DNA of 64,000 nt, taken from NCBI RefSeq assembly GCF_046348265.1, contig NZ_JAXMEO010000009.1. One strand, given 5' to 3'. Shown here in pieces: positions 22,428 to 30,639 of the stretch. The notes under the pieces are model-generated. The model ran no database searches and had not been told where the DNA came from. It was given only the letters and a program-made list of their open reading frames with translations. Source of the stretch: Pelomonas sp937871895. GTDB taxonomy: Bacteria > Pseudomonadota > Gammaproteobacteria > Burkholderiales > Burkholderiaceae_C. Positions within the stretch are counted from its first letter, which is position 1. Every line of letters starts with the position of its first letter. Position numbers and translations under genes: made by a program.

Positions 22428-22976
22428 ATGCGTTTTCGTCTGCCTTTGCTCGCGGCCTTGGGCCTGTCCATCGGCCTGGTCGCTTCTGCGGCCACGCTGG
22501 TGCCGGCCAAGAGCGAGCTGATCTTCAACTTCAAGCAAATGGGCGTGGCCGTGGACGGCAGCTTCAAGAAGTTCGAGGCCCAGCTGGACTTCGACCCCAA
22601 GAAGCCCGAGGCCGGCAAGATCGCCTTCATGGTGGACCTCGGCAGCGTCTCGCTGGGTGACCCGACCTACGACGCCGAGCTGGGCAAGCCGCTGTGGTTT
22701 GACACCAAGCGCAATGGCAAGGCGACGTTTGTTTCCAGCGCCATCAAGCCCACCGGCGCCGGCAAATACGACGTAGCCGGCAAGCTGAGCATCAAGGGCG
22801 CCACGCGCGACGTGGTGGTGCCCATCACCCTGGCCGGCGGTGTGGCCGCCGGCAGCGTGCCCATCAAGCGGCTGGACTTCAAGATCGGGGACGGCGAATG
22901 GGCCGACACCTCGGTCGTGGCCAATGACGTGGTCGTGAAGTTCAAGCTCAGCTTCACGGGAATACCGGGGCAGTAA
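22428..22976 (+). CDS. YceI family periplasmic protein (first copy)
   Basis: 182-aa lipocalin-like protein that binds isoprenoid chains such as polyprenyl or ubiquinone precursors. The signal peptide MRFRLPLLAALGLSIGLVAS ends near SAA. The mature domain has SELIFNFKQMGVAVDGSFKKF, the ELGKPLWFDTKR segment and KLSIKGATRDVVVPI. The ATG at 22428 has a GGAG seven bases upstream. It is co-oriented with cytochrome b561 and a second YceI gene of low similarity, so the pair are old duplicates with split roles. Confidence 0.88.
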   Translation: MRFRLPLLAALGLSIGLVASAATLVPAKSELIFNFKQMGVAVDGSFKKFEAQLDFDPKKPEAGKIAFMVDLGSVSLGDPTYDAELGKPLWFDTKRNGKATFVSSAIKPTGAGKYDVAGKLSIKGATRDVVVPITLAGGVAAGSVPIKRLDFKIGDGEWADTSVVANDVVVKFKLSFTGIPGQ

Positions 22977-23056
22977 GCCCCGTCCACTCCGCTGACGCGC
23001 CACCGCCGTGTGGCCGGCGCCTCCCTTTCGCTCTCCTCAACTCAAGGATGCATTCC

Positions 23057-23626
23057 ATGAAGAAGACCCTGACCCTTGCCGCCCTGCTGGCCGCCTTTGC
23101 TGCTGCCCATGCCGAACCCGCCACCTATGTGATCGACCCGATGCACACCTCCGCCAGCTTCGAGGCCAAGCACTTTGGTCTCAGCACCATCCGTGGCCGC
23201 TTCGACAAGAAGGAAGGCAGCGTCACCATCGACCGCGCCGCCAAGACCGGCAAGGTGCAGGTGAGCATCGACATGAACTCCATCTCCACCGGTGTGCCGA
23301 TGTTTGACGGCCACCTCAAGGGCGAGGCCTTCTTCGACACCGCCAAGTTCCCGACCACCACCTTTGTGGGCGACCAGGTCAGCTTCGACGCCGCCGGCAA
23401 GGTCACGGCCGTGACCGGCCAGCTGACCCTCAAGGGCAAGGCCCTGCCGGTGACGCTGACGGCGATCAGCTTCAACTGCATTGACCACCCGATGCTGAAG
23501 AAGGAAGTCTGCGGTGGCGACTTCGAGACCCTGCTGCCGCGCAGCCAGTTCGGCGTCAGCGCCTACCCCCAGGCCACGCCTGAAAACGTGCGCGTGCTGA
23601 TCCAGATCGAAGCCATCAAGCAGTAA
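23057..23626 (+). CDS. YceI family periplasmic protein (second copy)
   Basis: 189-aa YceI protein. I choose ATG 23057 because an AAGGA lies eight bases upstream; the ATG at 23048 overlaps that ribosome site. The signal peptide is MKKTLTLAALLAAFAAAHA. The mature part follows the family pattern closely: YVIDPMHTSASFEAKHFGLS, GRFDKKEGSVTIDR, FDGHLKGEAFFDTAKFPTTTF and LKGKALPVTLT. Two cysteines (NCIDHP and EVCGGDF) could form a disulfide. Tandem terminator-like hairpins follow, so it ends the operon. Confidence 0.92.
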   Translation: MKKTLTLAALLAAFAAAHAEPATYVIDPMHTSASFEAKHFGLSTIRGRFDKKEGSVTIDRAAKTGKVQVSIDMNSISTGVPMFDGHLKGEAFFDTAKFPTTTFVGDQVSFDAAGKVTAVTGQLTLKGKALPVTLTAISFNCIDHPMLKKEVCGGDFETLLPRSQFGVSAYPQATPENVRVLIQIEAIKQ

Positions 23627-23656
23627 GCCCCGGCTTCCAGCCCAGTTTCATGGGCC

Positions 23657-23715
23657 GGCGGCCTACCCGGCCGCCGACCCCGACAGCCCGCCTACCCGGC
23701 GGGCTGTCGTCTTTT
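23657..23715 (+). terminator. Tandem hairpins ending the b561-YceI operon
   Basis: Two hairpins lie in a row. The first has CGGCGGCC paired with GGCCGCCG. The second, GACAGCCCGCC (23682-23692) paired with GGCGGGCTGTC (23698-23708), is an 11-bp perfect stem followed by GTCTTTT. The second is a good intrinsic terminator. Confidence 0.85.
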
Positions 23716-23836
23716 GGGGCTCCGGCCTGTCCGGCGCCCATGCAGTTCATCGCCTCGGCGCTGCGGCGCGTCACGCCGGGGCGGCGGGCACCGACCGGGC
23801 TGCGTACAGTCGCGCTCAGCTTGTGATGACCCCGCG

Positions 23837-25303
23837 ATGAACTTCCCCTCCTTCAACCCCAGCCCCCAGCAGCAGGCCTGGATCGACCGCACGCAGCGCC
23901 TCAAGGCCGAAGCGCTGCGCGTCTTCCACGCCTATGCCAGCTGGCTGGTCAGCATCAGCTGGAAGCGCTTCGTGATGCTCGCGGTGGCCACGCTGATCGG
24001 GGCCAACATCCTGCAGCACGTGCCGCCTTTCAACTGGAAGGTCAGCGAGGAGTTTGAAATCATCGACGAGGCCGCGTCCCGCGAGGCGGCCCGCAAGGAA
24101 CGTGAGAAGGCCCGAGAGGCCGCCCGCCAGAAGGCGCGTGAAGCCGCCCGCCAGCAGTCCCGCGACGCCGTGCGCCAGGAGGCCAAGAAGCTCCAGTACG
24201 AGATCAAGGTGGACGAACGCGGCATCGTGATCGCGCCCGTCAAGCCGCCGGCCGCTGCCAGCGCCGCGAGCAGCGCCGCCAGTGCGGCATCCGCCGCGCC
24301 GGCCATCAACATCGAGTTCCCCAAAGAAGCCACCCGCGAGCAGATCGAAGACGCCCTGGTGCGGGCCAAGGATCAGCTCAGCGAGTTCAAGCGCCAGGCC
24401 GAGGAAGCCCAGCACGCCGCCCAGGAGGCCGAACGTGCGCGCCAGGAAGCCGCCGAAGAGCTGGCCGCGCTGGCCGAGGCCGGCTCCGAAGACGAGCCCC
24501 CGCCCACGCCCACCCAGCGCCGCCGGGTGGCCGTGGTGCGCCTGGGGGACCTGCTGGTGGACATCGCCTCGCTGCTGGTGCTGGCCTCGGCCGTGATCAA
24601 GGCGCTCTACAAGGGCCGCATGCAGGCCGAGGTCAAGGCCGCCCGCGCCACCGAGACAGCCGAGGCCGAGAGCCTGAAGCGCCAGGTCGTCGAGGCCCGC
24701 ATGGCCGCGATGCAGGCCCAGGTGGAGCCGCACTTCCTTTTCAACACCCTGGCCTCCATCGACCACCTGATCGAGACCGACCCGCCGCGCGCCAGCCAGA
24801 TGCAGCGCAACCTGATTGCCCTGCTGCGCGCCAGCATGCCGACCATGCGTGAGGCCAATGCCAGCGGCACGCGCGACCTCGGGCGCGAGCTGGCCGTGAT
24901 CCGGCCCTACCTGGAGATCCTCAAGGTCCGCATGGAAGAGCGCTTGCAGACCGCTATCGAGGTGCCAGACGGCCTGCTCTCCGCCGAATTCCCGCCCATG
25001 ATGATCCAGGGCCTGGTCGAGAACGCCATCAAGCACGGCCTGGAGCCCAAGGCCGAGGGCGGCAGCCTGACGGTGAAGGCCGAGGTCGTGCACGGCAAGT
25101 TGGCCGTGACCGTGGCCGACACCGGCCTCGGCTTTGGCCGCGCCGCCACCAGCGGCACCGGCGTGGGCCTGGCCAATATCCGTGAGCGCCTGCAGCTGCT
25201 CTACGGCGGCAAGGCCAGCGTCACCGTCACAGAGAACCAACCCAGCGGCACGGTCGTCACCATCACCGTGCCCTATCGCAGCCGCGAGGCTGATGTCGCC
25301 TGA
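23837..25303 (+). CDS. LytS/YehU-type sensor histidine kinase with charged coiled-coil sensor
   Basis: 488-aa membrane kinase of the LytS group. One helix lies near residues 38-58 and another near 243-262. Between them is about 180 residues of charged coiled coil (KEREKAREAARQK, then an Ala/Ser linker and EEAQHAAQEAERARQEAAEE). The catalytic part has the H-box VEPHFLFNTLASIDHLIE, N-box QGLVENAIKHGLEP, and glycine boxes ADTGLGFG and GTGVGLANIRERL. It should phosphorylate the LytTR response regulator two genes downstream. The ATG at 23837 is the first after the upstream terminator region. The signal sensed is unknown. Confidence 0.85.
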   Translation: MNFPSFNPSPQQQAWIDRTQRLKAEALRVFHAYASWLVSISWKRFVMLAVATLIGANILQHVPPFNWKVSEEFEIIDEAASREAARKEREKAREAARQKAREAARQQSRDAVRQEAKKLQYEIKVDERGIVIAPVKPPAAASAASSAASAASAAPAINIEFPKEATREQIEDALVRAKDQLSEFKRQAEEAQHAAQEAERARQEAAEELAALAEAGSEDEPPPTPTQRRRVAVVRLGDLLVDIASLLVLASAVIKALYKGRMQAEVKAARATETAEAESLKRQVVEARMAAMQAQVEPHFLFNTLASIDHLIETDPPRASQMQRNLIALLRASMPTMREANASGTRDLGRELAVIRPYLEILKVRMEERLQTAIEVPDGLLSAEFPPMMIQGLVENAIKHGLEPKAEGGSLTVKAEVVHGKLAVTVADTGLGFGRAATSGTGVGLANIRERLQLLYGGKASVTVTENQPSGTVVTITVPYRSREADVA

Positions 25304-25320
25304 ACCCAGAGAGGCCCATC

Positions 25321-25728
25321 ATGAAAACCTTGTTCAAGTTCGCCTTTTTCAGCCTGGTGCTGCTGATGCTCGTGACCGTGGCTGGCAGCGTGCTGCTGTG
25401 GCACGGCATCCACACGGGCTTCGGGCCCGAGTGGCATGTCCACATCAATGGCGACGACTGGGACCATGCCGGCGACCTGGGCGACTGGATCGGCGGCGCC
25501 ATTGGCCTCGCGATTGCCGGGGTGGTCTGCCTCTTCGTCGTGCCCTTCGTGCTGCTGGTGGGCGTGGCACTGCCGGTGTTGATCGTGGGCGGCGTGTTTG
25601 CCGCCTTGCTGACCGGCGCCATCGCGGCGGTGGTGGGCGTGGGCGCGCTGCTGACGTCGCCCTTCGTGATCCTCGGCCTCATCCTCTTCCTCGCGCTGCG
25701 CAACCGAAACCGTAAAGTCCAGGCATGA
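25321..25728 (+). CDS. Small membrane protein between kinase and response regulator
   Basis: 135 aa with an N-terminal helix (FKFAFFSLVLLMLVTVAGSV), a short His/Asp-rich loop (EWHVHINGDDWDHAGDLGDW) and two or three further hydrophobic helices. The His/Asp-rich loop, likely periplasmic, might bind a metal. Its position inside a two-component operon, 17 bases after the kinase and overlapping the regulator by four bases, suggests it is an accessory to signal sensing or the output target. I do not recognise a named family. Confidence 0.7.
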   Translation: MKTLFKFAFFSLVLLMLVTVAGSVLLWHGIHTGFGPEWHVHINGDDWDHAGDLGDWIGGAIGLAIAGVVCLFVVPFVLLVGVALPVLIVGGVFAALLTGAIAAVVGVGALLTSPFVILGLILFLALRNRNRKVQA

Positions 25729-26546
25729 GCAATCCAACCATTCGGGCCGTGTTGGCCGACGACGAGCGCCTGATGCGCGAGCAACTGCGCAGCCGCCTGA
25801 AGGAAGTCTGGCCCGAGCTGGACATCGTGGCCGAAGGCAAGAACGGCTTGGAGGCCGTGGAGCTGACCCGCGAGCACAAGCCCGACATCGTCTTCCTCGA
25901 CATCCGCATGCCGGGCCTCACCGGCGTGGAAGCCGCCAAGCAGATTGCGCAGTTGCCCGAAGACGACGAGTGGCTGGTGCCCGAGATCGTCTTCATCACG
26001 GCCTATGACCAATATGCCGTCGAGGCCTTCGAGCAAGGTGTGGCGGACTACGTGCTCAAGCCCGCCGAGCGCGACCGCCTGCAACTGACCGTGGCCCGCA
26101 TCAAGAAGCGCCTGGCCCAGCGCTCGGCGCCCAACCCCGACTTCAGCGACAGCGCCCCGGCGCCGCTGCAGCAACTGCTGCACAAGCTCTCGGGCCAGAT
26201 GAACCCGGGCGGCAAACCCAGCTATCTGCAGTGGATCCAAGCCAGCGTGGGCCAGGCGATCCAAATGATTCCGGTCGAGGACGTGCTCTTCTTCATCAGC
26301 GACGAGAAGTACACCCGCGTCCAGACCGCCAAGCTCGAAGCCCTGATCCGCAAGCCGATCAAGGAACTGGTCGAAGAGCTGGACCCCCAACTCTTCTGGC
26401 AGATCCACCGCTCCACCCTCGTCAACGCCCGCGCCATCGACGGCATCACCCGCGACTTCCGCGGCCGCCAACTGGTGGGCGTGAGGGGCCTGTCAGAGAA
26501 GCTCGAAGTCAGCCGCAGCTACACGCATCTCTTCAAGGGGATGTGA
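25725..26546 (+). CDS. LytTR-type response regulator
   Basis: 273-aa response regulator. The receiver domain (about 6-125) has acidic DDER, phosphoacceptor Asp in DIVFLDIRMPG, the T in FITAYD and the Lys in YVLKP. A LytTR DNA-binding domain follows (about 165-270) with EDVLFFISDEKYTRVQT, QLFWQIHRSTLVNARAIDG and SRSYTHLFKGM. It pairs with the LytS-type kinase upstream. LytTR regulators bind paired direct repeats; no obvious site was identified nearby. Confidence 0.9.
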   Translation: MSNPTIRAVLADDERLMREQLRSRLKEVWPELDIVAEGKNGLEAVELTREHKPDIVFLDIRMPGLTGVEAAKQIAQLPEDDEWLVPEIVFITAYDQYAVEAFEQGVADYVLKPAERDRLQLTVARIKKRLAQRSAPNPDFSDSAPAPLQQLLHKLSGQMNPGGKPSYLQWIQASVGQAIQMIPVEDVLFFISDEKYTRVQTAKLEALIRKPIKELVEELDPQLFWQIHRSTLVNARAIDGITRDFRGRQLVGVRGLSEKLEVSRSYTHLFKGM

Positions 26547-26558
26547 GTCTGGTCTAGG

Positions 26559-26600
26559 TTTGGGTTTGGGTTTGGGTTTGGGTTTGGGTTTGGGTTTGGG
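26559..26600. repeat. TTTGGG hexamer tract (7 copies)
   Basis: Seven perfect tandem TTTGGG units (42 bp) begin 13 bases after the response-regulator stop and run directly into repeat E. On the complement this is CCCAAA. It is a simple-sequence tract prone to slippage. It lies outside coding sequence, so any effect would be on transcript end or structure (G-runs of three, four or more could form a quadruplex on the plus strand). Confidence 0.9.
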
Positions 26601-26832
26601 CAAGGCGCCGGGTGGGGCCTGGGTAGCGCTCGGCGGGCTTGCCCTGCGGGTTCCCTGCGCTGCTCGAACTTGAGCCGCGCCGCAAAACTCGCTCCGTTCG
26701 CTGCGCTCACTCTGCTCAAACAGTTGCGGCGAGTCAGTCGTCGATGCGCGTGAGTACACGCGCCGGCTCAAGTTCTGCGCTGCTCGGCTTCGCCCAAAGT
26801 CGCGCCACCCAGGCCCCACCCGCCACCTTGCC
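26600..26832. repeat. Palindromic intergenic repeat, family R1-related, copy E
   Basis: 233 bp with inverted ends of about 31 bp (GGCAAGGCGCCGGGTGGGGC at the left; complement ends at 26832, few mismatches). An inner pair GAACTTGAGCC / GGCTCAAGTTC frames a core (CAAACAGTTGCGGCGAGTCAG) related to the R1 core. Nothing else is seen here. Confidence 0.8.
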
Positions 26833-26873
26833 GGCACGACTGGGATTCATCGACCGCGCCACAAACCCGCTTG

Positions 26874-27104
26874 CAACGGGGTGTCGGGGCTGCGTGCGGC
26901 GCAACTTCTGAAACGTCGAGGAGCGCAGGGCGTTTGGCCCGCGCGTGTACTCACGCGCTTCAACAACTGACTTGCCGCACCTTGTTTGAGCGGAACGAAC
27001 GCAGTGAGTGAAGCGAGTTGTGCGGCGGGCCAAATGCCTGAGCACCGCAGAGCAGCCGAAGGCCGTTTCAGCGGCGCGCCGTACGCAGCCCCGGCGACCC
27101 GTTG
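26874..27104. repeat. Palindromic intergenic repeat, family R1-related, copy F
   Basis: 231 bp with inverted ends (CAACGGGGTGTCGGGGCTGC / complement ending 27104) and an inner pair GGCGTTTGGCCCG / CGGGCCAAATGCC. The core, CTTCAACAACTGACTTGCCG, is nearly identical to R1 copies but in the opposite orientation to copy E. Together with the hexamer tract it fills the 589-bp gap before the TelA gene. Confidence 0.8.
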
Positions 27105-27135
27105 TCGCAACAACCCAACCCGACGACCCAAAACC

Positions 27136-28323
27136 CTACAGCTTCACCGGCCCCGCCGTATCCCCACCACCAGAAACAGCCGCCCTCGCCTGCTGCTGCC
27201 GCACCCGATCCACATAGGTTTCGGCGCGCTGCAACTGGGCCTCGATGAGCTTGTTGTTGGCGCCCATGGTGGCAATGGCATTGGAGCGGAAGTTGTCCAT
27301 GGCGTCCATGGCCTGGAAGGTCTGGTCGAACATGGACTGGATCTGCTCGATGCCGAGCATGGGGTTGGAGGCGAACTCCGCCGTCTTCTCGACGTGTTGG
27401 TTCAAGGCCTGGCCGGTCTGGTTGATCAGGTTGCCGATGGTGGCGTTGACGCCCTGGAGCATCTGCATCACCTCGATCTGGTTGCCGGTGGCGCGGGCCA
27501 CGGTCTGGGCCACGGCGAGGGCACTCATGCCGGTTGTGGCGACGCGGTCGCAGCCGATCATCATTTCGCGGCCGGTCTTCTTGAGCACGTCGAGCGCCAG
27601 GTAGCCATTGACGCAGACGGCCTGCTGGGTCTGGATGTCGGCGAGGTTCTGGCGGGCGTAGAACAGCACTTCCTGCTCCAGCGCCTTGGCCTTCATCGGG
27701 TCAGTCGGCTTGAGCTGTTCGACGCGTTCAGCGAGGCGCGTGTCCAGCGTGCGGGCAAAGCGCGCGGCGGCGGCGAGGGACTGCATGGCGTCCCACAGCT
27801 TGCCGCGCGTGGACTCGATGTCGATGATGTCCTTCTGCACGCCGTCCTTGGCGGCGTAGAGCTGGGTCATGCTGGTTTGCAGCTGGCTCGCGGCGCTCTC
27901 GAACTTGCGGAAGTAGGCCTCCAGCTTGTTGCCGAAGGGGATGAGGCCGAGCAGCTTGCGCGGCTGCAGCAGGTCGCCCTCCTTGCCGGGGTTGAGCTCG
28001 TCGAGCTGGGCGCGGATGGCACTGATGGCCTGGTAGGCGGGCGAGTCCGTCGCGCCCACAAAGTTGCGCTGCATCAGGCTGCCCTGCATCAAGCTGGCGG
28101 CCAGGCTGATCTCCTGGCGGCCGAGCGCGAAGGCACTGTCGAGCTTGGCCTTGAAGGGCTCGCTGTGCAGGTCTTCTTTCTCCAGTGCGTCGATGAAGCG
28201 CTGCACCTGATCGTCCACCTGGCTGGCCAGTTCCGGCTTGAGGGGCACGGCCTCCAGGGCCTGCGGCGGCTCAACGGCGGTGATCACTTCAGGCGGCGTG
28301 AGGGTGAAGGTGGTCGTGCTCAT
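27136..28323 (-). CDS. TelA/KlaA family toxic-anion resistance protein
   Basis: 395-aa cytoplasmic, almost wholly helical protein of the TelA family, linked to tellurite and other stress resistance though the mechanism is unknown. Recognised by LLGLIPFGNKLEAYFRKF near residue 118, DIESTRGKLWDAMQSL, QEVLFYARQNLADIQTQQAV and the late LIEAQLQRAETYVDRV. It is last in a four-gene minus-strand operon and overlaps its upstream neighbour by four bases. The proposed partner genes encode a membrane protein, a vWA lipoprotein and an anchored binding-protein-like product. Similar sets (TerY-like vWA with TelA) suggest a stress-responsive envelope complex, here an inference. Confidence 0.85.
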   Translation of the reverse strand: MSTTTFTLTPPEVITAVEPPQALEAVPLKPELASQVDDQVQRFIDALEKEDLHSEPFKAKLDSAFALGRQEISLAASLMQGSLMQRNFVGATDSPAYQAISAIRAQLDELNPGKEGDLLQPRKLLGLIPFGNKLEAYFRKFESAASQLQTSMTQLYAAKDGVQKDIIDIESTRGKLWDAMQSLAAAARFARTLDTRLAERVEQLKPTDPMKAKALEQEVLFYARQNLADIQTQQAVCVNGYLALDVLKKTGREMMIGCDRVATTGMSALAVAQTVARATGNQIEVMQMLQGVNATIGNLINQTGQALNQHVEKTAEFASNPMLGIEQIQSMFDQTFQAMDAMDNFRSNAIATMGANNKLIEAQLQRAETYVDRVRQQQARAAVSGGGDTAGPVKL

Positions 28324-28970
28324 GGCTTGGGGGCTCCAAACTTTTGCTTGAGGAATTCGCTGTGGCGCAGAAAGGCCTGCGCGTCCTGGCTGGCGAGGTC
28401 GTCGCCGAGTTGCTCGACCTTGCTCTCCAGCTCGGCCAGCACGCCTTCAAAGGTCTGCTGCGCCGTCTGGCCATTGGCCAGCAGCTTGGTGGTGGCGAAC
28501 TTGGGCGGGATGCTGAGGTAGGTGTTCAGCGCTTCGGGCAGGTAGCTGATGGCGATGTGGCGGGCATGGAAGCTCTCTTGCAGTGGCAGGTGGCCTTTGC
28601 TGCGCTCCCATTGGTCGAGCAAGCCCTCCAGGCGCTTGCATAGCTGCTGGATGCGCGCGGCCAGCGGCGCGGGGATGCGGCCGCTGGGGTTGTACTCGGT
28701 GAGCCGGCGCACGCCGTCGAGCGCCCGGCCCATGGCCTCGCGCGCATCGCCTTCATCCTTGAACTGCAGGGCTTCCCACTCGGCTTCCTTGAAGCTGGGC
28801 CAGCCCCACCACAGCCCACCCACGACAAGGCCACCAAGGTAGCCCAAGGCCGCTACGCCGAGGCCCAGGTTGCCGAGCAAGCCCAGGGCCTTGAGCACCA
28901 GCACTCCAGTGGCGACCAAGAGGCCGCACCAGTTGGCCGGGGCGTTAAGCCACCTAAAAAGCGCACTCAT
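28320..28970 (-). CDS. Membrane protein of the TelA operon
   Basis: 216 aa; ATG 28970 starts MSALFRWLNAPANWCGLLVA. Two helices lie within residues 15-58 (LVATGVLVLKALGLLGNLGL, then a Gly-rich second helix), followed by a 155-residue soluble helical domain with RIPAPLAARIQQLCKRLEGLLDQW broken by Pro and a Glu/Gln-rich C-terminus. XpaC-like proteins (5-bromo-4-chloroindolyl phosphate hydrolysis) accompany TelA in many bacteria and share this arrangement; similarity to XpaC is by context rather than clear sequence. It overlaps telA by four bases. Confidence 0.7.
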   Translation of the reverse strand: MSALFRWLNAPANWCGLLVATGVLVLKALGLLGNLGLGVAALGYLGGLVVGGLWWGWPSFKEAEWEALQFKDEGDAREAMGRALDGVRRLTEYNPSGRIPAPLAARIQQLCKRLEGLLDQWERSKGHLPLQESFHARHIAISYLPEALNTYLSIPPKFATTKLLANGQTAQQTFEGVLAELESKVEQLGDDLASQDAQAFLRHSEFLKQKFGAPKP

Positions 28971-28980
28971 TGCGACCTCG

Positions 28981-30639
28981 TCACTGGTAGGCCCGGATGT
29001 CCTTGAACACCTGATAGAGCGGCGTCTTGCGCGCGTCAAACACGCGGCCGCCGGTGAGGGCCACCAGCGCCTTCAAGTCGCCTTCGCTGGCCTCGCCAAA
29101 GAGCACCATGAAGACGGGGATGCCCTTCACGTCCTCGGGCAGTTGCTCATAGGCGCGACGGAAGGCGTCGAAGTCGCGGCCGACGGTGTTCTTGCCGTCG
29201 GTGAAGGCGACGACCGAGTACTGGTAGTCCGGGTTGCGGTTGCGCTCGTCCAGCATGTGGGAGAGCCCCGCCAGCACGGCGTCATACAGCGCGGTGCCGC
29301 CCTGCATGCGCAGCTCGTCGGCGGCATCGCGCACGCGTTGCAGCGCGGCGAGTTTGGCGTCGGTGTCTGTCTGCGGTAGCACGCCCTTGGCCACCTTGCT
29401 GCCGGCCGGCACCTCGAAGAGGAAGGGCTCGCGCGGCCGGTCGCTGAAGGGCAGGAACCACAACTTCTCGCGGTTGGTGAGCTTGGCCACGCGGCCGGTG
29501 AGCGAGGCGTCAGCCCCAGCCAGGTAGTGGATGGCCTCGACCAGCTGCGCCCGGCGCGAGCCCTGCATGCTCCCGCTGGTGTCGAGCACGAAGGTGCTGG
29601 CAATCGGCTTGCGGAACTCGTTCAGGTAAGCGTCGATCAGGCCATCGGCCAACTGGCGGTCGGGCGAGAACGGCAGTTCGACCTGAAAGCCACGTGCGGG
29701 CAGGATGTCTTCGACCTGTTTGGCCAGCTCCTGACGCATCGGGCGGCGCAGGGTCTGTCGGGCCAGCCACATCTGGGCGGCGTCACCCTTCAGGTAGTCC
29801 ACGACCTTGAGGTAGTCGGCCCGGCGCGCCTCGTTCAGCAGCATGAAGGGGTAGTCCGCCGTGGACACGCCCTCGAAGGGGTAGATCAGGTGCAGCTTCT
29901 CGCGCAACTTGCCGCTGCTGTTCAGGCTGAGCAGCCAGCTCTCGTAGTTGATGAAGGCATTGGCCCGCGTGCCCTGCAGCTTGGCGAACTGTTCGGCCAG
30001 GTAGGTGGAGTTGTCGCCCACCACCTTGTAGCCCTTGAGGAAGTCGGCAATGGCCTGCCGGTCCACGTCGGCGGCGGTCAGGGCCTCGCCCTTGCCGGCC
30101 GTGGCCGCGACCACGCCGAGCAGGGCCATGAAGCCCTGATTGCTGGTGGCGGGGTTGGAGAGGGCGTAGTTCAGCTTGCCGGCCTTGGCGGCGCGGGCGA
30201 TGTCGGCCCAGGTGATCTTGGCGTCCGGCTTGTTCCAGCCATGGCGCGCCGCGTCGCTCTCACTCACGCCCACGGCGATGGGCGAGAGGGCGATCTTTTC
30301 CTGCATCTTGACCTTGCCCTGGCCGGCCGCGTCGGACAGCAGGTACTTGGCATTGGCAAACCAGGCCACGTCGGCGCGGGGCTTGCCGGCGGAGTCGCCG
30401 GTCAGCACTTCCTGCGTGCTCTCCATGGTGCCGCCGAAGCGGAATTGCACGCGCACGCCGGTGGCCGCTTCGATCTTGGCGGCCAGGGGCTCGACGTCTT
30501 TGAGATCGCTGGTCGCGAGCACGTGCAAGGGCTCGGCAGTTGGCGCAGCGGCAGCGGGCGGGGGCGGTGGGGCTTCATCCTTCTTGCCGCAGGCGACCAA
30601 CAGCGCGGCCAGCGAGATCAGAACCAGACGACGCATCAT
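28981..30639 (-). CDS. Lipoprotein with solute-binding and von Willebrand A domains
   Basis: 552 aa. The signal peptide ends in a lipobox (ALLVAC), then a Pro/Ala linker. Residues about 40-330 form a periplasmic binding fold (HVLATSDLKDVEPLAAKIEA, DVAWFANAKYLL, ALSNPATSNQGFMALLG). Residues about 345-545 are a vWA domain with an intact MIDAS: DTSGS, a Thr in GGTALYD and the Asp of AFTDGKNT. Such fusions are cell-surface metal-dependent adhesion or assembly modules, not classical transporters, because no permease is near. It overlaps its upstream neighbour by four bases and is ten bases from the next gene. Confidence 0.85.
   Translation of the reverse strand: MMRRLVLISLAALLVACGKKDEAPPPPPAAAAPTAEPLHVLATSDLKDVEPLAAKIEAATGVRVQFRFGGTMESTQEVLTGDSAGKPRADVAWFANAKYLLSDAAGQGKVKMQEKIALSPIAVGVSESDAARHGWNKPDAKITWADIARAAKAGKLNYALSNPATSNQGFMALLGVVAATAGKGEALTAADVDRQAIADFLKGYKVVGDNSTYLAEQFAKLQGTRANAFINYESWLLSLNSSGKLREKLHLIYPFEGVSTADYPFMLLNEARRADYLKVVDYLKGDAAQMWLARQTLRRPMRQELAKQVEDILPARGFQVELPFSPDRQLADGLIDAYLNEFRKPIASTFVLDTSGSMQGSRRAQLVEAIHYLAGADASLTGRVAKLTNREKLWFLPFSDRPREPFLFEVPAGSKVAKGVLPQTDTDAKLAALQRVRDAADELRMQGGTALYDAVLAGLSHMLDERNRNPDYQYSVVAFTDGKNTVGRDFDAFRRAYEQLPEDVKGIPVFMVLFGEASEGDLKALVALTGGRVFDARKTPLYQVFKDIRAYQ

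Noticed and set aside
26559..26600. Telomere-like repeat suggesting a replicon end
   Set aside because: Conserved genes continue on both sides and the tract is short; a simple-sequence tract is the better reading.
26493..26837. Frame encoding a PKPKPK repeat peptide across the hexamer tract
   Set aside because: The peptide is just the reverse-strand reading of TTTGGG; no ribosome site or conserved domain.
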